61,201 nucleotides of DNA from Desulfovibrionales bacterium. GTDB lineage: Bacteria > Desulfobacterota > Desulfovibrionia > Desulfovibrionales > Desulfonatronaceae. The notes under the pieces are model-generated. The model worked only from the letters and a program-made list of their open reading frames with translations, was not told the DNA's origin and did no database searches. The DNA is taken from assembly GCA_007693505.1 (NCBI GenBank), contig REDL01000132.1:1-61201 (forward strand), read 5' to 3'. Positions 54,800 to 61,201 of the stretch are shown piece by piece (within the stretch, counting starts at the first letter, position 1; each line of letters begins with the position of its first letter). The translations under genes were made by a program, and so were the position numbers.

Positions 54800-55939
54800 A
54801 TGAACCACTCCTTGCATATTTTACATACAGAATCCAGCCCCAACTGGGGTGGCCAGGAAATGCGCATCCTGGAGCAGATCCGCTGGTTGATCGACCAGGG
54901 ACATCGCGGCTGGATCGCGGCCCATCCCGCTTCCAGAATCGCGGAGCGGGCAACGTCCATGGGTCTGCCCGTTTTTCCCCTGGCATTCCGGGGCAGTGCC
55001 AATCCGGTGGTGTTCATGAAGCTGCTGCGCTTCGTGCGGGAAAAGGGCATTCACGTCATCGACGCCCACGGTTCACGGGATGCCCAGCTCTGCGCGTGGC
55101 TGCGTCTGTTCGGCTATCCGGTTGTCCGCTCCGTCCATGTCACCAAACCCATTGCCCGCGGCATCACCCATACCCCTTACTGGAAATATGGTGCGGACCG
55201 AATCATCGTCACGGCGAAACTGTTGCGGGAGAGGCTGGCCCAGGTCGGACTCGATCCCCAGCGAATTGACGTCATCGGGGAAGGCATTGACCTGGCCCGC
55301 TTCCATCCCGAAGTTCCCGGCGAGCAGGTTCGCCGGGAACTCGGCATTGCAAGCCATACGCATATCGTGGTCAATATCGGCATGATCCGCCCGGACAAAG
55401 GCCAGCTCTTTTTTGTCGAGGCGGCCGCGTTGGTGCACCAGGCATCACCCGATGTCCGCTTCCTGCTTGTGGGCCAGGGTACCCGGCCGGAATTCGAGGA
55501 GCAGGTGCGCCAACGGATTCAGGAGCGTGATCTGGACGGTGTCGTGACCATGACCGGATACCGGGAGGATGTCCCGGAAATCATCGCTGCCGCGGATTGC
55601 GTCGTCCTGGCCTCCGTGGATGTGGAAGCCCAGTCCCGAGTGGTTCCCCAGGCTTTTGCCATGCGCAGGCCCGTGGTCGCCACGGATGTCGGGGCCGTGG
55701 CCGAGCTGGTCGGGGACCGAACAGGATGGCTGGTTCCTGGACAAAATATCCCGGCCATGGCCGAGGCTGTGCTGGATGTTCTGGACAAGGGCGACCCGGC
55801 CCGTGTTGAGACCGCTTTCCAATTGGCTACATCCCGACTGGGGTTTGAGCGCATGATGGCCAAAACCCTGCAAAGCTACCGGACTGCCCGGGTCAATACC
55901 GCTTCGGCCCGGACGTCCGCCAAGACAGGGGCTTCATGA
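54800..55939 (+). CDS. Family 4-like glycosyltransferase (GT-B)
   Basis: A 379-residue GT-B enzyme of the glycosyltransferase group 1 type. The N-terminal Rossmann domain begins HILHTESSPNWGGQEMRILEQ, with the acceptor-side glycine-rich loop (WGGQE). The C-terminal donor domain has VVNIGMIRPDKGQLFFVEAA, FLLVGQGTRPEFE, and the EX7E-like region near VDVEAQSRVVPQAFAMRRPVVATDVGAVAELV. The next two genes overlap in a chain, so the three form a small glycan-synthesis unit, probably for lipopolysaccharide. A TTG at 54710 in the same frame would include the tandem repeat in the protein. Confidence 0.88.
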   Translation: MNHSLHILHTESSPNWGGQEMRILEQIRWLIDQGHRGWIAAHPASRIAERATSMGLPVFPLAFRGSANPVVFMKLLRFVREKGIHVIDAHGSRDAQLCAWLRLFGYPVVRSVHVTKPIARGITHTPYWKYGADRIIVTAKLLRERLAQVGLDPQRIDVIGEGIDLARFHPEVPGEQVRRELGIASHTHIVVNIGMIRPDKGQLFFVEAAALVHQASPDVRFLLVGQGTRPEFEEQVRQRIQERDLDGVVTMTGYREDVPEIIAAADCVVLASVDVEAQSRVVPQAFAMRRPVVATDVGAVAELVGDRTGWLVPGQNIPAMAEAVLDVLDKGDPARVETAFQLATSRLGFERMMAKTLQSYRTARVNTASARTSAKTGAS

Positions 55940-56715
55940 CGCCGTCCACAATGCCTCCCATCAGCGTCACGATCCTGACCAAAGACGCCCAGCGGCTGCT
56001 CGCCGGATGTCTGCAGGCCGTTTCCGGCTTTCCGGACGTGGTCATCCTGGACAACGGCTCCACCGACGCCACCCTGGACATCGCCGCGAGCTTCGCCAAT
56101 GTTCGCGTCTTCCAGGAGCCCTTCACGGGCTTCGGCCCCCTGCACAACCGAGCCGTGGAACTGGCCGCACATGACTGGATTCTCTCCATCGACAGCGACG
56201 AGATCGTCACATCGGAACTTTTCACGGAGATCAGCAACCAGCCCCTGAGCCCGGCCTGCGTCTACTCCTTTCCCATGGAAAACTACTTCAACGGCAAGCG
56301 CATCACCACCTGCGGCTGGCATCCGGACCGCCATGTCCGGTTGTTTCATCGCGGGCACACCCGGTTCACGGACGCCGCTGTGCATGAAGGCGTCATCACC
56401 GCGGGCCTGCGAGAGGTCCGCCTCAGCCATCCTGTCCGCCACTACTCCTATGCCTGCGTCGCCGACTTTCTGACCAAGATGCAGCGATATACCGACCAAT
56501 TCGCGGCCCAGCACGCCGGGAAAAAAAACTCCGGACCAATCAAAGCCCTCCTGCACGGAAGCTTTGCCTTTTTCAAATCCTATGTGTTGCAGCGCGGCAT
56601 TACCCAGGGGTATGAAGGTCTGCTCATCTCGGCCTACAACGGCCACACCGCGTTCTACAAGTACCTCAAATTGCATGAGGCCAATCAGCATGCTTGCCGT
56701 CGTCATGTACCATGA
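55936..56715 (+). CDS. Family 2 glycosyltransferase, WaaE-like
   Basis: A 259-residue GT-A enzyme. The N-terminal ISVTILTKDAQRLLAGCLQA and ILDNGSTDATL are the family 2 nucleotide-binding start, the metal-binding motif is SIDSDE, and the C-terminal HEGVITAGLREVRLSHPVRHYSY and SFAFFKSYVLQRGITQGYEG resemble the WaaE/KdtX beta-glucosyltransferases of the lipopolysaccharide core. The start overlaps the upstream stop (ATGA). It probably adds a sugar to the inner core. Confidence 0.88.
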   Translation: MTPSTMPPISVTILTKDAQRLLAGCLQAVSGFPDVVILDNGSTDATLDIAASFANVRVFQEPFTGFGPLHNRAVELAAHDWILSIDSDEIVTSELFTEISNQPLSPACVYSFPMENYFNGKRITTCGWHPDRHVRLFHRGHTRFTDAAVHEGVITAGLREVRLSHPVRHYSYACVADFLTKMQRYTDQFAAQHAGKKNSGPIKALLHGSFAFFKSYVLQRGITQGYEGLLISAYNGHTAFYKYLKLHEANQHACRRHVP

Positions 56716-57421
56716 CGTGGTCCCTGACGGAGGCAAGTACGCCAACACCCCGCATCTGCTTCACGCCCACCTGCGGTACGTGCGCGACAACTACCCCGTG
56801 GTCCTGCCGGGGGAACCGCTCCAGCCGAACAAGCTGAGCGTCTGCCTGACCTTTGACGACGCTCACGTCGGCTTCTATCACTTCGTCTATCCGATATTAC
56901 GGGAGATGGGGTTGCGCGCCCTGGTCAGCGTGTCCACGGACGTCATCCAGGACAGCGTCGTTGTCCCGATGTCGGATCGCCTGAAGGTCAGCTCCCAGGC
57001 AGGGCGCAAGGGAAACACGGCCTCCTTCTGCTCCTGGGGAGAACTACGGGAAATGCAGGACAGCGGGGTGGCCCAGATAGCTTGCCATTCCGCGGGGCAC
57101 CAGAACTTGACCGGTCCTGACGTGGATCTGGACCGGGAAATCCCTGGGCCCGGACAGATCATCGCCGACCACCTGGGCCGATTCCCGAACACCTATGTAT
57201 ATCCATCCGGCTTGGTAAACCGCCGGATCGACCGTCTCACAGCCCGCCATTACACCTACCGGATGCGCATCGGCGCGGCCCTGAACCGCGGCTGGCGCAA
57301 CCCCGGAGGCGGTCCGCTCTACCGGCTCCAGGGCGACGCCCTGCGGGATGAACGCGGCCCGTTGCAGGCAACATGGAAACCGAGGCTCCGGTATTACTGG
57401 AATATTCTCCGCGGGAGGTAG
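56690..57421 (+). CDS. Polysaccharide deacetylase (NodB homology)
   Basis: A 243-residue carbohydrate esterase family 4-like protein. The start MLAVVMYHDV gives the usual first strand; the metal-binding motifs are CLTFDDAHVGFY (TFDD) and ACHSAGHQNL (HSxxH). No signal peptide is present, so it would work in the cytoplasm, perhaps on a lipid-linked glycan. The ATG overlaps the glycosyltransferase gene by 26 bases. The deacetylase probably modifies an amino sugar of the product made by the two preceding enzymes. Confidence 0.85.
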   Translation: MLAVVMYHDVVPDGGKYANTPHLLHAHLRYVRDNYPVVLPGEPLQPNKLSVCLTFDDAHVGFYHFVYPILREMGLRALVSVSTDVIQDSVVVPMSDRLKVSSQAGRKGNTASFCSWGELREMQDSGVAQIACHSAGHQNLTGPDVDLDREIPGPGQIIADHLGRFPNTYVYPSGLVNRRIDRLTARHYTYRMRIGAALNRGWRNPGGGPLYRLQGDALRDERGPLQATWKPRLRYYWNILRGR

Positions 57422-57471
57422 CCCCCGCCCACTGGATTCACCCTCCATCAAGCAGCTTAAAAGGATCCCTC

Positions 57472-59118
57472 ATGCCTATCGCTCCCCTCATCCCCCTCAA
57501 AGACGTGCAACCGTGTTCCGGTCCTGTGGTCCTCGTCATCCTGGACGGCATCGGCCTGGGCCCTCGGGATGCCAGTGACGGCGTCCATGTCTCGCACACC
57601 CCGGTCCTGGATGCCCTGCTTCAAGAACCACTGATGGTCTCCCTCAAGGCCCACGGCACGGCTGTAGGCCTGCCTTCGGACGAGGACATGGGCAATTCCG
57701 AGGTGGGTCATAACGCATTGGGGGCCGGCCGGGTCTTTTCCCAAGGGGCCAGGCTGGTCAACGAGGCCATTGCCTCCGGCCGGGTGTTTCAGGGTGAAAC
57801 CTGGCAGCGCGTGGCTCAGGCCGGCATGGACGGCGGTACCGTCCACTTTATCGGCCTGGTCTCCGACGGCAACGTGCATAGCCATGTCGAACAGCTGCAC
57901 GCCCTCCTGGACGGCTGCTTTCGGGAGGGAATCCGCCGGGTGCGGGTGCATGCCCTACTGGACGGTCGGGACGTGGACCAGAAAAGTGCGCTGCGCTACG
58001 TGACCCCATTGGAAGACCGCCTGCAAAAACTGTCCGTCGAAGGTCGGGACTACCGGATCGCTTCAGGTGGTGGACGGATGGTCACGACCATGGACCGCTA
58101 CAACGCCAACTGGTCGGTTGTGGAGAAGGGATGGCAGGCCCATGTTCTGGGCCACGGCCGTCCCTTCTCCTCGGCTTCTGAGGCCATCGAAACATTTTAC
58201 CAGGAAGACGCGAAGATAACGGATCAGTACATGGACAGCTTCGTGGTCGTGGAAAATGATACGCCGGTGGGAACCATCCAGGATGGCGACGCGGTGGTTT
58301 TTTTCAATTTTCGAGGAGACCGGGCCATCGAGATTTCCCGGGCCTTTGAGGAAGAGGAATTCACCGAATTCGACCGGGTCCGCCGTCCGGACGTGACCTA
58401 TGCCGGGATGATGCAATATGACGGGGACGCCATGATTCCCAAGCAGTTTCTCGTGGCCCCGCCGACCATCACCGGCACGGTTGGGGAATACCTCTGCGCC
58501 ACGGGAATCACCTCGTTCACCATTTCCGAAACCCAGAAATACGGCCACGTCACCTACTTCTGGAACGGCAATAAATCCGGGTATATCAATCCAGAGCTGG
58601 AGACCTACGAAGAAATTCTCTCGGACAGGATTGCCTTTGATCTGCGCCCCTGGATGAAGGCCGCGGAAGTCACCGACCGTGTCGTCGAGAGTATTGACGC
58701 GGGCCAATATCGCTTCATTCGGGTGAACCTGGCCAACGGAGACATGGTCGGGCATACCGGGGTGGAGTCGGCGGTCCGCATTGCCGTGGCCACCGTGGAC
58801 CTCTGCCTGGGACGCATTCTGGACGCCGTGGCCGATGCCGGTGGCAGTGCCGTCATCACTTCGGACCACGGCAACGCCGAATGCATGTGGACTGAAAAAA
58901 ACGGCAAACGGTCACCCATGGTCGCCCATACCCTGAACCCGGTGCCGTTCATCGTCAAGGACTTCCGCGCCCAAAACACCCTCCACCTGACGTCCGCCCC
59001 AGACCCCGGCCTGGCCAATGTCGCGGCCACCCTCTGCACCCTGCTGGGTTACGCCCCACCGGAAACATATCAGCCCTCACTGGTGTATTATGGTTTCAAT
59101 CAGCAACAAACCACTTGA
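57472..59118 (+). CDS. gpmI: 2,3-bisphosphoglycerate-independent phosphoglycerate mutase
   Basis: A 548-residue two-domain alkaline-phosphatase-fold glycolytic enzyme, interconverting 3- and 2-phosphoglycerate. Metal ligands are Asp25 in VILDGIGLG and the catalytic Ser76 in GNSEVGHNALGAGR; SDHGNAECMW provides the second metal site. SDGNVHSHVEQLHALL and ASGGGRMVTTMDRYNANW mark the substrate domain. It is slightly longer than the usual 510 residues because of N- and C-terminal extensions. The start follows AAAGGAT; the longer open frame upstream overlaps the deacetylase gene. Confidence 0.95.
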   Translation: MPIAPLIPLKDVQPCSGPVVLVILDGIGLGPRDASDGVHVSHTPVLDALLQEPLMVSLKAHGTAVGLPSDEDMGNSEVGHNALGAGRVFSQGARLVNEAIASGRVFQGETWQRVAQAGMDGGTVHFIGLVSDGNVHSHVEQLHALLDGCFREGIRRVRVHALLDGRDVDQKSALRYVTPLEDRLQKLSVEGRDYRIASGGGRMVTTMDRYNANWSVVEKGWQAHVLGHGRPFSSASEAIETFYQEDAKITDQYMDSFVVVENDTPVGTIQDGDAVVFFNFRGDRAIEISRAFEEEEFTEFDRVRRPDVTYAGMMQYDGDAMIPKQFLVAPPTITGTVGEYLCATGITSFTISETQKYGHVTYFWNGNKSGYINPELETYEEILSDRIAFDLRPWMKAAEVTDRVVESIDAGQYRFIRVNLANGDMVGHTGVESAVRIAVATVDLCLGRILDAVADAGGSAVITSDHGNAECMWTEKNGKRSPMVAHTLNPVPFIVKDFRAQNTLHLTSAPDPGLANVAATLCTLLGYAPPETYQPSLVYYGFNQQQTT

Positions 59119-59717
59119 GGTCGACTTTGCAGACCAATCCTACCCATTACGAAAATCTAGACTAAACTTACAGGGCAGTGCAAAGCTATCTTCAACATAT
59201 TAAGTGTTTATGTGAAATCTGGGTAATTGCTCAAACAGGCCGGGCAAACTCTGAAATTGCCTCTGCCCCTGGATTTCCGCCTGTCTGCCACAGGCAGGCC
59301 TGCGTGGGAATGACTGAAATGACATACTCTCTCAAGCTCGTCATGCCCACGAAGCCTGTCCTCGTGCAGACGGGGAGCGGGCACCCTGGCATGCTTGTTG
59401 CCACAAGTTTTTGAGAATTTACGAAATTACCGACAGAACTTGGAGGCTTTGCTACGCTACAGGACAGTCGACAGGCCAAAGTTCTGCCTGTCCTGGAAAG
59501 GTCTTACGGTAATGCGTATAGATCTGGCGGTGCTAATGGAGAGTATTTTTTCTGGACTGTCCCGAACTCTTCGGATAGAACCAATAGAATCGTGGGCATT
59601 TTCTGCTGCGCGAACGGGACCGAAAAGGCAAGTCCCTGGGAGGTTAGGAACGAAACAGAAACGCGGTTTGGGTGGACAAATGACGATACATGAAATGCCA
59701 ACGCACAAGGAGAGAAC
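59119..59717. other. Intergenic region with REP-like hairpins
   Basis: About 600 bases with no supported gene. Two adjacent imperfect hairpins of NEMIS/REP type are at 59263-59311 and 59339-59386. A third hairpin, GACAGGC...GCCTGTC, lies near 59470-59494. A plus-strand frame of about 110 codons running into the next gene lacks a ribosome site and looks spurious. Confidence 0.6.
59263..59386. repeat. Pair of NEMIS/REP-like elements
   Basis: The first reads CCTGGATTTCCGCCTG ... CAGGCCTGCGTGGGAATGAC, the usual 'GTCATTCCCACG...GGAAATCCAGG' repeat in reverse, with the added palindrome CTGCCACAGGCAG in its loop. The second reads CGTCATGCCCACGAAGCCTG ... GGGAGCGGGCAC. The two are about 30 bases apart. 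Confidence 0.65.
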
Positions 59718-60101
59718 ATGGACTTAAAGACTTACTTTGATGAAACGCATGGTATAGGAGTTCTGTCAACTGCCGACGCTTCTGGCGCGGTCAATGCCGC
59801 CATCTATGCCAGGCCGCATGTCATGGAGGACGGTACTCTTGCCCTGATCATGAACAACAGGCTGAGTCACAAGAATACCTTAGAAAATCCCAAGGCCCAT
59901 TATCTTTTTATTGAGAACGGGCCTGGCTACAAAGGCAAACGCTTGGCCATCACAAAGCTGCGCGAAGAACAGGACAGCGAACTTATGTACGAGCTATGTC
60001 GGCGCTGCTACCCAAAGGAGATGGAGCCGGAAGGAAAGATCCGATTTCTTGTTTTTTTTCGCATCGACAAAGAGTTGCCTTTGATCGGCAGCCAGGCCTG
60101 A
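59718..60101 (+). CDS. Pyridoxamine 5'-phosphate oxidase-fold flavin-binding protein
   Basis: A 127-residue split-barrel protein. DETHGIGVLSTADASGAVNAAIYARPHV is the typical first half (flavin-binding strands), and NPKAHYLFIENGPGYKGKRLAI continues the barrel. Such small proteins bind FMN, F420 or heme and are mostly uncharacterised; the acid-base residues of true PNPOx cannot be confirmed here. An AAGGAG ribosome site precedes the ATG. It appears to be a single-gene unit. Confidence 0.8.
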   Translation: MDLKTYFDETHGIGVLSTADASGAVNAAIYARPHVMEDGTLALIMNNRLSHKNTLENPKAHYLFIENGPGYKGKRLAITKLREEQDSELMYELCRRCYPKEMEPEGKIRFLVFFRIDKELPLIGSQA

Positions 60102-60393
60102 GCCAAACTGCGACCTATTCTTACGGGCCGTAGGGCTGTCCGACCAGGTCTTGGTTTATGCAGCGCAGCAGATTTCAAGGGACGGCAGGAACCCAAGGGG
60201 ATTCCCTCGACTGTATCCTTAACCCAAGTTTACTCGAAGCAAGGCCAAAATCATGTTTTTTGGCCGAATTTTGGGCAAGCGTGGAGCCTAATATACTGAT
60301 ATTGTTGGTAGCGGATTTTGAAAAGTCGATTGTAGTGCCCATAAGTATGGTGGCAGAGCTTGCCAAGCCTCAAGGATATGCTACAATGGCCCG
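60102..60393. other. Intergenic region, including the left end of the IS1634-like element
   Basis: No gene is supported. GGCCAAAA and TTTTGGCC near 60243-60264 form a hairpin that could terminate the PNPOx-fold gene. The AT-rich part from about 60290 probably belongs to the insertion sequence. Confidence 0.45.
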
Positions 60394-61201
60394 ATGTTTA
60401 TCCGCGAAAAAGTCAAACAGAATAAAAATCCACAGAAAGTATATCACACTCACTTTCTTGTGGAGTCCATCAGAACGGTCAATGGCCCGAGGCAGCAAAC
60501 CATTCTCAAGCTGGGAACCCTTTCTCTGCCCAAGGAAAAATGGAAAGCCCTGGCCAACAGGATTGAGGAGATCCACCTCGGATACCGATCTTTTTTAGAG
60601 CCGGATACTGAGGTCGAGCCACTTGCAAGGCACTATGCCCGTCTGCTTGTCCAGCAAAAAATGGCCGAAAAGCAGCAGGCCGTGCAAGAGGAAAGCGATG
60701 GCCCGGATTATTTGACCGTGGACGTCAACGAGGTCTCCTCTTCACCGGCGAAGTCGGTCGGGGCGGAACATGTCGGCGTGCATGCCATGCAAAAGCTGGG
60801 CTTTTTTGACCTCTTCAAAGAACTCGATTTCACGCAGAGACAGTCCGACCTGGCGGCCTTGTCCATCGTCGGGCGACTTGTTCATCCCAGCAGCGAGAAC
60901 GAACTCAAGCGTTTTACAAAAGAAAACAGTGCATTGGACTTGGTACTGGAAACCGATTTTTCAAGGATCGGCCAGAATGAGCTCTACAATGCTTCAGACC
61001 TGCTGTTTGAAAACAAAGAGCGTATTGAATCCTTTCTGCGCAATCGCGCCAAGGAAACGTTCAGTCTCAAGGAAACCATTATCCTATACGACCTGACGAA
61101 TACGCATTTTGAAGGCACGACCAAGCAATGCCCCAAGGCACATCGTGGCCGATCCAAGCAAAAACAGCATCAAAGGCCACTTGTAACTCTCGGCGTGGTC
61201 A
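60394..61201 (+). CDS. IS1634-like (IS4 superfamily) transposase, 3' end outside window
   Basis: About 269 codons are visible with no stop before the window edge. The start reads MFIREKVKQNKN, followed by YHTHFLVESIRTVNGPRQQTILKLGTLSLP, the usual beginning of IS1634-type transposases. The catalytic core begins with LKETIILYDLTNTHFEGT (DDE first Asp in YDLT), and QHQRPLVTLGVV at the end should lead to the second Asp. The gene is complete so far. The left end of the IS must lie between about 60290 and 60390, but I could not find its terminal repeat without the right end. Confidence 0.85.
   Translation, partial: MFIREKVKQNKNPQKVYHTHFLVESIRTVNGPRQQTILKLGTLSLPKEKWKALANRIEEIHLGYRSFLEPDTEVEPLARHYARLLVQQKMAEKQQAVQEESDGPDYLTVDVNEVSSSPAKSVGAEHVGVHAMQKLGFFDLFKELDFTQRQSDLAALSIVGRLVHPSSENELKRFTKENSALDLVLETDFSRIGQNELYNASDLLFENKERIESFLRNRAKETFSLKETIILYDLTNTHFEGTTKQCPKAHRGRSKQKQHQRPLVTLGVV

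Noticed and set aside
59395-59727. A 110-codon frame before the PNPOx-fold gene
   Set aside because: Its sequence looks random, it overlaps REP-like DNA, and it has no ribosome site.

Overview
The window looks like chromosomal DNA of a sulfate-reducing deltaproteobacterium, most likely a member of the Desulfovibrionales (a Desulfonatronum- or Desulfovibrio-like organism; the genus is a guess). The main evidence is an uninterrupted sat-aprBA-qmoABC block (26.2-35.1 kb, minus strand), which is the complete cytoplasmic route from sulfate to sulfite plus its membrane electron-transfer complex. Base composition is moderately GC-rich. Most of the window is dense, ordinary core genome.

Layout. 0-1.4 kb: remnant of a CNNM/hemolysin-type gene, then hypB-hypA (nickel insertion into hydrogenase) on the minus strand. 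1.7-9.3 kb: one plus-strand cassette with a CBS-CBS-ACT sensor protein, a complete Liv-type ABC transporter (two ATPases, two permeases, one binding protein) and an AMP-forming acyl-CoA synthetase, suggesting coupled uptake and CoA activation of a carboxylic or amino acid. 9.3-11.3 kb: rfbB and rfbD (dTDP-rhamnose). 11.3-15.1 kb: hrcA-grpE-dnaK behind a near-canonical CIRCE operator, closed by a strong terminator. 15.2-21.6 kb: LpoA-like lipoprotein, gatC, gatA, mnmA, mtaB. 21.6-26.1 kb (minus): CxxC hypothetical protein, lpxC, prmC, prfA, rpmE. 26.2-35.1 kb (minus): qmoCBA, aprAB, sat, with three hairpins and two good sigma70-type promoters. 35.9-46.2 kb (plus): a divergent EPSP-synthase-like protein with a chorismate-mutase-like N-terminus, a small coiled-coil protein, aconitase, a PpiD/SurA-like foldase, trxB, an RluD-CoaE fusion and a rhomboid protease.

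46.3-51.6 kb is the accessory part: a minus-strand signalling cluster (PAS-PAS protein, HD-GYP phosphodiesterase, SpoIIE-type phosphatase, a fusion of an RsbW-like kinase with a STAS domain, and a histidine-kinase fragment). It is broken by an IS110-family element whose long, highly structured leader is a good candidate for a bridge RNA. 51.8-59.1 kb: an AAA-ATPase/PD-(D/E)XK protein, a spore-photoproduct-lyase-like radical SAM protein, a translationally coupled trio of two glycosyltransferases and a polysaccharide deacetylase, and gpmI. The window ends with a PNPOx-fold protein and the 5' part of an IS1634-like transposase that runs off the edge.

Between genes there are small non-coding elements: a MITE-like repeat in two copies (23.6 kb and 43.2-43.5 kb), the second interrupted by another small inverted-repeat element flanked by an 11-bp direct repeat; NEMIS/REP-like hairpins at 59.3 kb; hexamer-phased GAT repeats at 22.2 and 46.3 kb; and a 13-bp tandem repeat upstream of a glycosyltransferase. 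I see no tRNA, rRNA or CRISPR array.
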